From Oceanobacillus senegalensis (GTDB lineage: Bacteria; Bacillota; Bacilli; Bacillales; Amphibacillaceae), in contig NZ_LT839648.1 in NCBI RefSeq assembly GCF_900176885.1, positions 433,048-497,047 on the forward strand: 64,000 nt of DNA. Reading direction: 5' to 3'. The translations under genes were made by a program, and so were the position numbers. The notes below the pieces were generated by a model. The model did not search any database and had not been told where the DNA came from. It was given only the letters and a program-made list of their open reading frames with translations. How positions within the stretch are numbered: the stretch's first letter is position 1; every line of letters begins with the position of its first letter. Shown here piece after piece: positions 9,230 to 18,560 of the stretch.

Positions 9230-10021
9230 GTGCAGCAGTTTGATACATTACTGGTAACACATGATAAAGAGTCCAATGGTGTTTGTATGATTACCCTCTA
9301 TCGACCAGATTCCTTTAATGCTATATACGCAAATGGGAAGGGATTTATTCGATAGTCTTCAGCAATTAAAGGAAGACAAGGATATCCGAGTATTGGTGAT
9401 TATAGGTTTTGGAGAAAGAAGTTTTTGTGTTGGTGCTGATTTAAAAGAAAGAAATGGTATGACTAAACGACAATGGAAAAAACAGCATGATATTTTTGAA
9501 AGTGCTTTTCAAGAAATTCGTGATTTTCCTTATCCAGTAATCGCTTCCATCAATGGCTATGCGCTTGGAGGTGGGATGGAGCTGATTTTAAGCTGTGATC
9601 TTCGTTATGCGGCATCCCATGCAAAATTAGGGCTACCTGAGGCTAAGCTAGGAATTATGCCAGGGCTTGGTGCTACACAAAATCTACCTCATACGATTCC
9701 AGTTGGGGTAGCAAAAGAATATCTACTCAGGGGAAATCAAATGGATGCATGGCGTGCTAAAAATTTAGGACTTGTGAATGATGTATTTTTTAAGGAGAAA
9801 TTGGAGGAGGAAACATTAAACATTGCTAGGGAAATTGCTAAAAATGCACCATTATCTTAAAGGCATTGAAGGATTCAGTAAATAGTGGATTACATACGGA
9901 TTACCATACAGCATTAAAGATTGAATTAAGTAATTACTATAAAACAGCAGATTCTGAGGACCGGTTAGAAGGTATTTTGGCCTTTAATGAAAAACGCAAA
10001 CCAAATTGGAAGGATAAATAG
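9230..10021 (+). pseudogene. Enoyl-CoA hydratase/isomerase pseudogene with two frameshifts
   Basis: Three frame segments together give one crotonase protein. Segment one starts at GTG 9230 after GAGGAGGG and reads to RPDSFNA near 9322. Segment two (about 9324-9857) carries the main fold: VGADLKERNG, GYALGGGMELILSCDLRYA and GLPEAKLGIMPGLGATQ, with both catalytic-position glutamates. The reading frame ends at TAA 9858, but shifting by one base there continues as LKALKDSVN to the family-typical end EKRKPNWKDK and TAG at 10019-10021. The two shifts compensate each other. Unless they are sequence errors the gene is dead or makes a fragment. A terminator follows at once. Confidence 0.85.
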
Positions 10022-10064
10022 AACGGGGTTAAGGTTTTCAGCAAGAGAAATTTTATTCAACGAT

Positions 10065-10092
10065 ACCAAGCCGAGTGTGGTTTGGTTTTTTT
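10065..10092 (+). terminator. Rho-independent terminator after the crotonase pseudogene
   Basis: ACCAAGCC (10065-10072) pairs with GGTTTGGT (10079-10086) with one non-Watson-Crick position, loop GAGTGT, followed by a T tract. The conserved terminator suggests the gene was expressed recently. Confidence 0.8.
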
Positions 10093-10312
10093 ATTTGATG
10101 AGAATGTTAAAGTTATTCCCTGGTAAGAGAAGAACCAACCTATTATATGATTCATGAACCCCCATAAGAGGAATGTGACAATCGACTATTAGTCCACGTA
10201 ACCCTATTCCTACTCTCTCTGAACATATTGTACAAGAATAGAGGATACTATTATTGCCTATCACCTAAAGGGTTGCATCATTCTCACTAATATTTATTTT
10301 GAAAAAATTAAC
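10093..10312. other. Non-coding spacer between terminator and next promoter
   Basis: About 220 bases with no open frame of note, no homology to the repeats elsewhere in the window and no recognised regulatory element. Confidence 0.5.
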
Positions 10313-10341
10313 TTGATATTTAAAAATAAAACTGTTAGAAT
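10313..10341 (+). promoter_or_regulatory. Sigma-A promoter of the acyl-CoA dehydrogenase/SDR operon
   Basis: TTGATA (10313-10318), 17 bases, TAGAAT (10336-10341). The leader to the first start codon would be about 155 bases. No cre site is obvious next to it. Confidence 0.65.
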
Positions 10342-10504
10342 ATTTTTAACAGAGGGTGAACCTTTAATCTTATTCATCATTTGTAAGCAATTTCAAATAC
10401 TTAACACATACATCTTATGAAGCCTTTTTGAAGAGTTAATTCTAATGGAAATGACTGCTTGTCATGAAAGAAAACCCTAAAAGTAGAAAAGGAGTTTGAT
10501 AGGT

Positions 10505-11704
10505 ATGTTTAATTTTAGTCCATCGAAGGAACAAGAGGAGCTATTAGCACGTGCAAAAAAAATTATGGAAGAAGATGTGTATCCAGCTGAAAAACATATC
10601 ATACCAGGAGAGGGCTTGCCTCAGCATGTATTAAAGCCATTACAACAAAAAGTAAAGGATCAAAACCTTTGGGCAGCTCATTTGCCAAAAGAAGCTGGTG
10701 GGTTAGGTTTAGGTGCTGTATTTTTAGGATTACTCAATGAAATTTTAGGCACTAGCCCAATTGGACCGCGTGTCTTTGGTACGGCGGCCCCAGATACAGG
10801 AAATATGGAGATTTTGTTAAATGCAGGTACTGAAGAGCAAAAGCGGCAGTATCTTGATCCAATCGTAAACGATGAGATAAGATCATGTTTTGCCTTAACG
10901 GAAAAAGAAGTTTCTGGTGCAGATCCGACTGGTATTCAAACAAGTGCAGTGAAGGATGGAGATCACTATGTCATTAATGGTGAAAAGTGGTTTATCAGTA
11001 ATGCAGGGTTATCTTCCTTTACCATTGTGATGGCAGTGACGAACCCTGAAAACCCTCCACATGAACGGGCAAGCATGTTTATTGTTGACATGGATAACCC
11101 TGGTCTGGAGAGAGTTCGGGATATCGGTGTCATGGGTGATTACAGTGAGGGTGGACATTGGGAGTTACGATTTAATAATTGCCGAGTTCATGAAAGCGCT
11201 ATGTTGGGAAATCCTGGGGAAGGGTTTAAGCTTGCGCAAATGCGTCTCGGACCTGGGCGTATTACACACGCGATGAGATGGCTAGGTGTCATGAACCGTA
11301 GCTTTGACTTAATGGTGAATTACGCATTGAAACGTAAAACCCGTGGAAAGCCATTATCAGAGTTCCAATCCGTTCAAAACTTTGTTGCGGATTCTGCAGC
11401 AGAAATTGCTTCCGCTAGACTGCTAACTTTACATGCTGCATGGAAGCTAGATCAAGGGGAGGATGCACGAAAAGAAATCTCTCTTATTAAATTCCATGGC
11501 GCGAAAATAATCAATGATGTCATTAACCGCGCCATTCAAGTACATGGATCGCTAGGTTATTCCAAGGATACACCTCTTGAAGCATTCTATCGTGAATCAA
11601 GGGCAGCACATCTCTACGATGGTCCAGACGAAGTACATCGTGTGGTAGTTGCCAAACGAATTTTCAAAGAATATAAGAAAAAACAAGAAGAAGTTCAAGT
11701 ATAA
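10505..11704 (+). CDS. Acyl-CoA dehydrogenase, ACAD11/LvaC-like
   Basis: Acyl-CoA dehydrogenase of 399 residues. The N-terminal helical, beta and C-terminal helical domains are all present, with FALTEKEVSGADP and the FAD-contact motif EKWFISNAG. The C-terminal active-site block reads HLYDGPDEVHR, in which Glu is the catalytic base. This form is typical of the ACAD10/ACAD11 branch rather than short/medium-chain enzymes, which usually read YxGTxEI. That branch works with aminoglycoside-phosphotransferase-like kinases on hydroxyacyl-CoAs, and two such kinases are in this window. ATG 10505 is chosen over an upstream TTG because AAAAGGAG (10487-10494) is ten bases before it. It is 23 bases from the next gene, so an operon. 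Confidence 0.85.
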   Translation: MFNFSPSKEQEELLARAKKIMEEDVYPAEKHIIPGEGLPQHVLKPLQQKVKDQNLWAAHLPKEAGGLGLGAVFLGLLNEILGTSPIGPRVFGTAAPDTGNMEILLNAGTEEQKRQYLDPIVNDEIRSCFALTEKEVSGADPTGIQTSAVKDGDHYVINGEKWFISNAGLSSFTIVMAVTNPENPPHERASMFIVDMDNPGLERVRDIGVMGDYSEGGHWELRFNNCRVHESAMLGNPGEGFKLAQMRLGPGRITHAMRWLGVMNRSFDLMVNYALKRKTRGKPLSEFQSVQNFVADSAAEIASARLLTLHAAWKLDQGEDARKEISLIKFHGAKIINDVINRAIQVHGSLGYSKDTPLEAFYRESRAAHLYDGPDEVHRVVVAKRIFKEYKKKQEEVQV

Positions 11705-11727
11705 GTTTAAGTTTCAGGGGGGTAAAT

Positions 11728-12492
11728 ATGACGAATCTATTGGACTTGTCTGGTAAAGTGATTTTAATTGCTGGTGGTAGTCGTGGAATTGGTGCACAAA
11801 TGGCTCGTGATTACGCAGAACAAGGTGCAAATTTAGTCATTGCTAGTAGAAACCTTGATGCCTGTTCATCGTTAGGGCTAGAAATTACTGCTACATCTCA
11901 TGTTGAGGTATTACCTGTTCGTTGTGATATGGCTAATCTTGATGATATTAGATCCATGTATAGACAAACGGTGGATAAATTTGGAAAAGTTGACATTATC
12001 GTAAACAATGCTGGGGTCAATCGAACGAAACCAGCGATTGAAGTAACGGAGGATGACTTTGATTTTACATTTGATGTGAATATCAAAGGACTATTTTTCA
12101 GTTGTCAGGAAGCTGCAAAAATAATGATGGACCAAGGACATGGAAAAATTATTAATATATCATCCGTAGGCGGTTTAAAACCATATAAACGGATTGCACC
12201 ATACACAGCAAGTAAAGCGTCTGTTATCCATTTAACCAAATCTCTTGCTTCCGAGTGGGCAAGATATGGGATTATCGTCAATTCCATTGCTCCAGGGCTA
12301 ATTAGTACGGAAATCAATGAAAAGGAATTTGAAGATGAAAGATGGTTAAATAAAATATTAAAAACCATTCCAATGCGGAAACTAGGAGATCCGAAAGATA
12401 TTTCCAACATTGGATTATATCTTGCTTCCGACCTTTCCAACTATATTACAGGCCAAACATTTCCAATTGATGGTGGAACGCTAACGGAATAG
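11728..12492 (+). CDS. SDR family oxidoreductase
   Basis: Classical SDR of 254 residues: AGGSRGIG at residues 15-22, VNNAGVNR near 90, active-site PYTASKAS near 156, and a C-terminal FPIDGGTLTE. An AGGGGGG ribosome site stands 8 bases before ATG. It shares an operon with the ACAD11-like dehydrogenase, as SDR LvaD does with LvaC in the Pseudomonas levulinate cluster. Likely it oxidises or reduces a hydroxy/ketoacyl-CoA; the exact reaction is not readable from sequence. A closely similar SDR (39980-40753) closes the second acyl-CoA operon. Confidence 0.88.
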   Translation: MTNLLDLSGKVILIAGGSRGIGAQMARDYAEQGANLVIASRNLDACSSLGLEITATSHVEVLPVRCDMANLDDIRSMYRQTVDKFGKVDIIVNNAGVNRTKPAIEVTEDDFDFTFDVNIKGLFFSCQEAAKIMMDQGHGKIINISSVGGLKPYKRIAPYTASKASVIHLTKSLASEWARYGIIVNSIAPGLISTEINEKEFEDERWLNKILKTIPMRKLGDPKDISNIGLYLASDLSNYITGQTFPIDGGTLTE

Positions 12493-12507
12493 TAGAAAAG
12501 CGAAAGA

Positions 12508-12552
12508 AAACTGGACTCTTGGATTTGTCGTCAACCATAAAGGGTCCAGTTT
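12508..12552 (+). terminator. Hairpin terminator (weak T tract)
   Basis: AAACTGGAC (12508-12516) pairs with GTCCAGTTT (12544-12552). The loop is 27 bases and the tail is TTTATTATT, so termination may be partial. Confidence 0.6.
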
Positions 12553-12596
12553 ATTATTAAAAATGGTGTCGTAGTAGAAGGATGATGCGCAATAAC

Positions 12597-13010
12597 TTAA
12601 TTTCTCCTCTAGTTGATTTGCGCTACGGACAGTCGCACACCTTAGGGAACGGCTTCAGCGTCCGTAGCAGAAAGCCACTTCCTGCTCAGGTCTAGACACG
12701 TGCTTTTCCCGCAGGACAAGGAAGGCTTCGTCAGCGAAACATCGCACGTAAAAAATCGGTTTTTATTTTCAAGTAGTCGACTGTCCTCCGCTCCAATTCA
12801 ACCATTTTGAAAGTATTAAACAATATGACTTAAGTTTGTTTCACACCAAACCAACGAAGGAAATACACGGAGACTCCTGTGGGATGAAAAGCCTAGGTGA
12901 GACTCCGTAGAGCGTTAGCTCGGAGGAGGCTCAACAGCGCCCACGGAAAGCGTAGTGTATTTCCGAAGCGGTATTTGAGCACTAATTTGCGTAACAAGTT
13001 AATACGCATT
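12597..13010 (+). repeat. Intergenic repeat block, left copy of an inverted pair
   Basis: GC-richer non-coding block of about 410 bases made of two parts: one with GCTACGGACAGTCGC, CGTGCTTTTCCCGCAGGAC and AAGTAGTCGACT (to about 12800), and one with AAAAGCCTAGGTGAGACTCC and GGAAAGCGTAGTGTATTTCC (12840-12970). The same two parts occur in reverse order and orientation at 16225-16700. Similar intergenic repeats, with the phrase GCGTAGTGTATTTCCG, are common in Oceanobacillus and relatives. No transposase and no clear ORF. Confidence 0.8.
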
Positions 13011-13076
13011 TTATATATGATGTGACAGAAACAATTCATATGGAAAGCAACCAAAATAGAAAGGGGAAGATAGTTT

Positions 13077-13847
13077 ATGAAAATAGAAGAGGTTGTTGCA
13101 GTTGTTACAGGAGGGGCTTCTGGATTAGGGGAAGCAACCATCCGAAACATTGTCTCAAATGGCGGAAAGGCTGTCATTATTGACTTACAAGAAGAACGTG
13201 CAACACAGCTTGTTCAAGAATTAGGGGAAGACAAGGTACTATTTGTCAAAACAGATGTAACGAGTGAAGAACATGTTCAATCTGCCTTAAACCAGGCAGT
13301 GACCTACTTTGGTTACATAAATACAGTGGTAAACTGTGCAGGAATTGGATCAGGTGCAAAAACCTATGGTCGAAAAGGGGTTCATCATTTAGGGGAGTTT
13401 TCCAAAGTCATCCAAATTAATTTAATTGGGACATTTAATGTCATTCGACTTGCTGCAGAAAAAATGAGTGATAATACACCGAATGAACATGATGAAAGAG
13501 GAGTTATCATTAATACCGCATCGGTTGCAGCCTTTGATGGGCAGATGGGGCAAGCTGCTTACAGTGCTTCGAAAGGTGGAATTGTTGGAATGACGCTTCC
13601 AATCGCAAGGGATCTTTCTTCATTGGGAATTCGTGTAATGACTATTGCCCCGGGATTATTTAAAACACCATTATTTGCGAGTCTACCGGATAAAGCGATT
13701 CAATCCTTAGAGCAAATGACACCATTCCCGAAACGATTGGGTGATCCGAGTGAGTATGGCTTGTTAGCAAAGAGTATTATCGAAAATCCAATGTTAAATG
13801 GTGAAGTTATTCGTCTAGACGGTGCTATTCGTATGCAACCTAAATAA
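13077..13847 (+). CDS. SDR, 3-hydroxyacyl-CoA dehydrogenase type 2-like (HSD10-like)
   Basis: SDR of 256 residues resembling human HSD17B10 and bacterial 3-hydroxy-2-methylbutyryl-CoA dehydrogenases. Seen are [12 protein letters not shown] near residue 10, [12 protein letters not shown] near 84, the active-site AAYSASKGG near 160, and the type-specific [15 protein letters not shown] and [12 protein letters not shown] segments. It oxidises 3-hydroxyacyl-CoA, including 2-methyl-branched ones, to the ketoacyl-CoA with NAD. It is first in a tight operon with an acyl-CoA dehydrogenase and a thiolase, giving all beta-oxidation steps except hydration. The ribosome site AAAGGGGAAG is 10 bases before ATG. 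Confidence 0.9.
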   Translation: MKIEEVVAVVTGGASGLGEATIRNIVSNGGKAVIIDLQEERATQLVQELGEDKVLFVKTDVTSEEHVQSALNQAVTYFGYINTVVNCAGIGSGAKTYGRKGVHHLGEFSKVIQINLIGTFNVIRLAAEKMSDNTPNEHDERGVIINTASVAAFDGQMGQAAYSASKGGIVGMTLPIARDLSSLGIRVMTIAPGLFKTPLFASLPDKAIQSLEQMTPFPKRLGDPSEYGLLAKSIIENPMLNGEVIRLDGAIRMQPK

Positions 13848-13867
13848 TCTTATAAAGGAGGCTTAAG

Positions 13868-15016
13868 ATGAAAAGAACATTCCTAAAGGAAGAGCATGAA
13901 ATGTTTCGAGCCTCATTACAAAAGTTTTTAGAGAAAGAAGCCGTACCCTTTTATGAAAAATGGGAGGTAGATAAGCAGGTTCCACGCTCTTTCTGGAAGA
14001 AACTAGGTAAACAAGGCTTTCTTTGCCCACAGGTAGAGGAAGAATATGGTGGTCTTGATGCCGATTTTGGTTTTGCAGTAGTTGTTGCCGAGGAGTTAGA
14101 TAAGATTGGGACAGGGCTCGCGTCTGGTATCAGTTTGCATAACGACATCACTATTCCCTATATTGAGGAATTTGGAACCAAAGAACAAAAGAGGCGGTGG
14201 CTTCCAAAGGCAATTACTGGGGAAATGATTTCCGCAATAGCAATGACAGAGCCTGGGACTGGATCTGATCTTGCAAATATTAAGACAACAGCCGTTAAAG
14301 ATGGTGATTCTTATATCATTAATGGAGAAAAAACGTTTATCACGAATGGTTATTTATCCGATCTTGTGGTTGTCGTTTGTAAGACAGATCAGCAGGCAGA
14401 ACCAAAGCATAGAGGAATTAGTTTGCTGGTGGTAGAAGCAGGAACTCCTGGGTTCAAAAAAGGAAAGAAGCTAAACAAGGTCGGACAGCATGCTAATGAT
14501 ACGTGTGAATTAATTTTTGAAGATGTTCGCGTACCAAAGGATAATCTTTTGGGCCAAGAGAATAAAGGATTCTATTATTTAATGCAAAAATTGCAGCAAG
14601 AAAGATTAATTGTTGCGATACAAAGCATAGCATCTGTAGAAAGAATACTAGATTTGACGGTTGATTATGTAAAAGAGCGAAAAGCTTTTGGAAAAAGTAT
14701 TGGTTCTTTTCAAAATACTCAATTTAAGCTAGCTGAACTAAAAACAGAATTGGAATTAGGAAAAACGTTTGTTGATCGTCTCGTCCAAGAGCATATGGAA
14801 AAAGAAGATATCGTTAATGAAGTGTCCATGGCTAAGTGGTGGGTAACGGATTTGGCCAAAAAGGCTGCAGCTGAATGTATGCAACTTCATGGCGGATATG
14901 GATATATGGAAGAATATGAGATTGCTAGAAGGTATCGAGATACTGCAGTGAACACGATTTATGCTGGAACAAATGAAATCATGAAGGGGATTATTGCTAA
15001 GAATATGGGGTTGTAA
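13868..15016 (+). CDS. Acyl-CoA dehydrogenase
   Basis: FAD enzyme of 382 residues that forms the trans-2-enoyl-CoA. The motif AMTEPGTGSDLANIKTTA near residue 125, GEKTFITNG near 155, and the C-terminal LHGGYGYMEEY and IYAGTNEIMKGIIA blocks are complete; Glu in TNEIM is the expected catalytic base. Length and motifs fit short/branched-chain or medium-chain acyl-CoA dehydrogenases. AAAGGAGG lies 6 bases upstream. Second gene of the cassette between the inverted repeats, 20 bases after the HSD10-like SDR; with that SDR and the thiolase it suits isoleucine-like or methyl-branched acyl chains. Confidence 0.93.
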   Translation: MKRTFLKEEHEMFRASLQKFLEKEAVPFYEKWEVDKQVPRSFWKKLGKQGFLCPQVEEEYGGLDADFGFAVVVAEELDKIGTGLASGISLHNDITIPYIEEFGTKEQKRRWLPKAITGEMISAIAMTEPGTGSDLANIKTTAVKDGDSYIINGEKTFITNGYLSDLVVVVCKTDQQAEPKHRGISLLVVEAGTPGFKKGKKLNKVGQHANDTCELIFEDVRVPKDNLLGQENKGFYYLMQKLQQERLIVAIQSIASVERILDLTVDYVKERKAFGKSIGSFQNTQFKLAELKTELELGKTFVDRLVQEHMEKEDIVNEVSMAKWWVTDLAKKAAAECMQLHGGYGYMEEYEIARRYRDTAVNTIYAGTNEIMKGIIAKNMGL

Positions 15017-15058
15017 ATTTAGGTAGTAAAGTACGTAAAAAAAGATAGGAGAATGTTT

Positions 15059-16210
15059 ATGCGAGAAGCAGTTATTGTAGAAGCGGTAAGGACCCCTGTG
15101 GGAAAATATAATGGGGTTTTAAGTGGAATCCGGGCTGAGGAGCTTGCTGCCAAGCCATTAGAAGAAATCGTTAAACGTGCAGGAATCTCAGCGGGCATTA
15201 TTGAGGATGTTATTTTAGGTTGTGTAACCCAGGTTTCAGAACAGGCATTTGATATTGCAAGACAGGCGGCACTTATTGCCGGATACCCAATAGAAGTACC
15301 TGGAACAACGCTTGATCGTCAGTGTGGATCCAGCCAGCAAGCTGTACATTTTGCTGCACAGGCGATTATTAGTGGGGACATGGATGTTGTAGTTGCGGGT
15401 GGAATTGAAAGTATGTCCCGTGTTCCAATGATGTCCAATATGAAAGGAACAAAATTAAGTGAGGCATTAACTTCCAAGTACGAAATTATTAATCAAGGAC
15501 TTTCTGCTGATTTAATTGCGGATAAATGGGGATTTACCCGCGAAGAAATGGATGCGTTTTCATTGGAAAGTCATAAAAAAGCCATCGCAGCTAGGAATGA
15601 TGGTAGATTTGAAAAGGAAATCATGCCTTTAGAGATAACATTACCTGATGGAACTGTTACTGTTGTGAAGGATGATGAGGGTCCAAGAGAAAATACGAAC
15701 CTTGAAAAGCTAGGGAATCTAAAGCCAGCATTTAAAGAGGATGGAAATATTACACCTGGAAATTCCTCGCAAATAAGTGATGGAGCATCTGCCCTTCTTA
15801 TCATGTCACGTGAAAAAGCAGAAGAACTAGGTCTTAAACCTAGATTTAAAATTATGGCACGTACTGTAGTTGGATCAGATCCTACGTTGATGCTTACAGG
15901 GCCAATTCCAGCCACGAAAAAGGTATTGGAAAAAGCGAAACTTTCCATCGATGACATGGATATTTTCGAAGTGAATGAAGCATTTGCTTCCGTTCCAATG
16001 GCATGGTTACAGGAAACAGATGCAGATCCCAGCAAGCTAAATCCAAACGGCGGTGCCATTGCATTAGGACACCCATTAGGTGCAAGCGGTGGGCGTTTAA
16101 TGATTACGATGATGCATGAGCTAGAACGTATTGGAGGCAGATATGGTTTACAAACCATGTGTGAGGGACACGGAATGGCCAATGCAACCATTATAGAAAG
16201 ATTGGATTAG
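15059..16210 (+). CDS. Acetyl-CoA acyltransferase (thiolase)
   Basis: Degradative thiolase of 383 residues. Nucleophile Cys89 is in DRQCGSSQQA, the histidine of the activation site in ALGHPLGASGGR, the second catalytic cysteine in QTMCEGHGMA, and the NEAFAS motif is present. It cleaves 3-ketoacyl-CoA with CoA to acetyl- (or propionyl-) CoA. ATG 15059 is chosen because AGGAG (15047-15051) is 7 bases away; the in-frame ATG at 15053 is too close. At 383 residues it is a little shorter than the usual 390-395 but no motif is missing. Last gene of the three-gene cassette. Confidence 0.93.
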   Translation: MREAVIVEAVRTPVGKYNGVLSGIRAEELAAKPLEEIVKRAGISAGIIEDVILGCVTQVSEQAFDIARQAALIAGYPIEVPGTTLDRQCGSSQQAVHFAAQAIISGDMDVVVAGGIESMSRVPMMSNMKGTKLSEALTSKYEIINQGLSADLIADKWGFTREEMDAFSLESHKKAIAARNDGRFEKEIMPLEITLPDGTVTVVKDDEGPRENTNLEKLGNLKPAFKEDGNITPGNSSQISDGASALLIMSREKAEELGLKPRFKIMARTVVGSDPTLMLTGPIPATKKVLEKAKLSIDDMDIFEVNEAFASVPMAWLQETDADPSKLNPNGGAIALGHPLGASGGRLMITMMHELERIGGRYGLQTMCEGHGMANATIIERLD

Positions 16211-16224
16211 TTTTTACGGTGGTT

Positions 16225-16700
16225 ATTGACGCAATATATAAAATGCGCAGTAACCAGACGAAGATAATCGGTGCATTAATACCGCTACGGAAATACACTA
16301 CGCTTTCCGTGGGCGCTGCTGAGCCTCCTCCGAGCTAACGCTCTCCAGAGTCTCACCTAGGCTTTTCATCCCACTGGAGTCTTCGTGTATTTCCTCCGCT
16401 ATTTTTCCACATTCTTCTATTATTATTTTAGCTATAGTAATGGTTGATGAAGGGAGGACCAGTCGACTCCTTGAAAATAAAGATAAATTATCTAATGAAA
16501 ATGTCATACTGATGAAATCTTCCTTGTCCTGTGGGAATAGCACGTGTCTGAACTACGAAGCGTTGGTCTTCCGCTACGGAGGCTGAAGCTGTGCCCTAGG
16601 GTCCGCGACTGCCCGCTGTGGAAACTGAAGTGCATCCATTTTCCCTTTTAATTGGAAAGGCAGTGATGAATAACATCAACTGAATTACTGCGCATTTTCC
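16225..16700 (-). repeat. Intergenic repeat block, right copy of an inverted pair
   Basis: Reverse-orientation counterpart of 12597-13010. GGAAATACACTACGCTTTCC (from 16289) mirrors the left GGAAAGCGTAGTGTATTTCC, and GAGTCTCACCTAGGCTTTT mirrors the left AAAAGCCTAGGTGAGACTC. The second part (AGTCGACTCC, CCTTGTCCTGTGGGAATAGC, GCTACGGAGGCTGAAGC) follows at 16460-16650. The pair encloses the SDR/dehydrogenase/thiolase cassette. No coding gene seen. Confidence 0.8.
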
Positions 16701-16769
16701 TTCAACTATGAATAAAAACAATGAATAAGATTCGAGTCAATAGAGTAAATAAACAAAAGGGGGTATTTT

Positions 16770-17906
16770 ATGCCGTTACAATCCACACGTATATTGGATC
16801 TGACGAGATTATTGCCTGGACCTTATTGCACTATGTTGCTTGCTGACTTTGGAGCAGAAGTCATCAAGGTGGAAGAACCGAATGATGGTGATTATGCTAG
16901 AGCGGATGAGCCTAAGTTAGATGAGGATAGTGCATTTTTCCATTCGATTAATCGGAACAAGAAAAGTGTTTGCTTAGATTTGAAATCTGGTGAAGGGAAG
17001 GAGCAATTTTTAAAGCTAGTAGAAACTGCAGATGTAGTGGTGGAATCTTTTCGACCCGGTGTCATGAAGCGGTTAGGTTTAGATTATGAATCTCTTAAGC
17101 AAGTAAATCCTGGTATTATTTATTGCGCAGTTACAGGATATGGACAATCTGGTCCATATGCTTCTATGCCAGGCCATGATATAAACTATATCAGTTATGC
17201 TGGCTTACTTCATTTAATGGGAGAAAGGGATAGGAAGCCAATTCAACCTGCAACACAAATTGCTGACATTGGTGGTGGTGCTTTTCCAGCGACGGTAGGG
17301 ATTTTATTAGCAATTATTGAGCAACGTAAGACAGGTGAAGGACAATTGGTGGATATTTCCATGATGGATGGAGTGATATCCTGGTTGCAGACGATTCTCC
17401 CATACTATTTTGCAACGAATAAAGAGGCCAAACGTGGAGAAATGGCTCTTAGCGGTGGAAAGGCGTGTTATGGAGTATATGAAACACAGGATGGACGCTA
17501 TCTTTCTGTGGGTGCGTTAGAAGAAAAATTTTGGAAGCAATTCTGTCAAATCATTGGGAGGGAAGACTTTATTCCATTATTGGAAGCGCCAGTTCATGAA
17601 CAACATCGTCTTGCCTATGAAATTCAAAAAATAATTGCTGAAAAGCCCCAAGCAGAATGGCTGGAACGATTCTCTGGAATGGACGCATGTATAGCACCTG
17701 TTCTTACCATGGAAGAAATGGTGAAGGACCCACAAGTACAAGCAAGGGATATGATCCAAGAAATCAATCATCCAACATTGGGGACAACTAAACAAATTGG
17801 TATTCCAATTAAACTATCTGAAACACCTGGTAGAATACGAACTCACGCTCCGAAGTTAGGTGAGCATACGGATGAAATATTAGAAGAATTGAAGAATAGA
17901 AGTTAA
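16770..17906 (+). CDS. CaiB/BaiF family protein, 2-methylacyl-CoA racemase-like
   Basis: Class III CoA-transferase-fold protein of 378 residues. The N-terminus shows [28 protein letters not shown]. His136 and Asp137 in PGHDINYISYAG, and Asp166 in ADIGGGA, match the catalytic His/Asp arrangement of alpha-methylacyl-CoA racemase (AMACR/MCR), while true CoA-transferases share only the aspartate. A racemase that epimerises 2-methylacyl-CoA is therefore favoured, and it suits the HSD10-like SDR upstream. A CoA-transferase is the alternative. GGGGG ribosome site 8 bases before ATG. A decayed paralogue is at 41042. Confidence 0.85.
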   Translation: MPLQSTRILDLTRLLPGPYCTMLLADFGAEVIKVEEPNDGDYARADEPKLDEDSAFFHSINRNKKSVCLDLKSGEGKEQFLKLVETADVVVESFRPGVMKRLGLDYESLKQVNPGIIYCAVTGYGQSGPYASMPGHDINYISYAGLLHLMGERDRKPIQPATQIADIGGGAFPATVGILLAIIEQRKTGEGQLVDISMMDGVISWLQTILPYYFATNKEAKRGEMALSGGKACYGVYETQDGRYLSVGALEEKFWKQFCQIIGREDFIPLLEAPVHEQHRLAYEIQKIIAEKPQAEWLERFSGMDACIAPVLTMEEMVKDPQVQARDMIQEINHPTLGTTKQIGIPIKLSETPGRIRTHAPKLGEHTDEILEELKNRS

Positions 17907-17944
17907 AGAAAGTGACCATTTTTGTTGCTTTAGAGATAGTACGT

Positions 17945-17977
17945 GGCTTGCCAGTATACTGATTGGCAAGCCCTTTT
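17945..17977 (+). terminator. Rho-independent terminator
   Basis: GGCTTGCCA (17945-17953) pairs perfectly with TGGCAAGCC (17964-17972), then CTTTT. Ends the racemase-like gene. Confidence 0.88.
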
Positions 17978-18030
17978 AATTCCATCCACTTTTATTTGTA
18001 GTTTTCAGTTGATAGTTACGTAGGATATGA

Positions 18031-18378
18031 ATGATTCTTGGGAATGAAATCAGTGTTCTTTTTTTTATATTTTTTGGAACGAGGATTAACAAACTGTTTA
18101 GCATACTATATAATAAATTTCGAAAAAGAGAAAAAATACCTGCTAGAATTAATCCCAACATAAAAAGAACCTTCGAACGTTTTGGAACAACCGGGGTATG
18201 TTTTTTATCATCTGTTCTGTTTAGTAGTCAGATTGGTACCGGTGCAGTAACGACTCTTGGTGTCTCAAGAAGTCGAGTGTTTCTTTGGACAAATCTAGGA
18301 GTTAGTACGATGGCAGTAGTAATGGCAATATTATCTGTAACGGCAGAAGGGCTAGTTACAACATTAGTAAACTTGTAG
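18031..18378 (+). CDS. Small membrane protein, possibly a remnant of a small multidrug-export-type protein
   Basis: Reading frame of 115 residues with a hydrophobic N-terminus (VLFFIFFGT), a basic stretch (KFRKREKIPARINPNIKR), and two further hydrophobic helices (GTTGVCFLSSVLFSSQIGTG and AVVMAILSVTAEGLVTTLV). The second half resembles the C-terminal part of Sm_multidrug_ex (COG2426) proteins, which are normally 150-170 residues, so the gene may have lost its 5' end. TAGGA is 5 bases before ATG. Expression and function are uncertain; a degenerate fragment is as likely as a live gene. Confidence 0.4.
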   Translation: MILGNEISVLFFIFFGTRINKLFSILYNKFRKREKIPARINPNIKRTFERFGTTGVCFLSSVLFSSQIGTGAVTTLGVSRSRVFLWTNLGVSTMAVVMAILSVTAEGLVTTLVNL

Positions 18379-18560
18379 GGAGAATGTTTCAATGTCAAGT
18401 AACTCTATCTTTATAGTTGATAATAATTCCAATAATAATCATAACACGTAAGAATCTACATTTCATCTAGTGCAATGAACAAGCAATGTTTCTATGTTTC
18501 CTCCAATCAATATGAAAAATAGTTTTAAAAATTTTAGTATATGGAATGAGTGGTGATAGC

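Noticed and set aside
12893..13177. 94-codon frame on the minus strand in the left repeat block
   Set aside because: Overlaps both the repeat and the start of the HSD10-like SDR; no support.
15571..16191. 206-codon frame opposite the thiolase gene
   Set aside because: Antisense shadow of a well-supported coding region, serine-rich and without known domain.
16298..16543. 81-codon frame on the minus strand in the right repeat block
   Set aside because: Composed of repeat sequence; no ribosome site, and the left copy does not preserve it.
12597..16700. CRISPR array or composite transposon
   Set aside because: No regular spacer pattern and no transposase or short target duplications; only two inverted repeat blocks.
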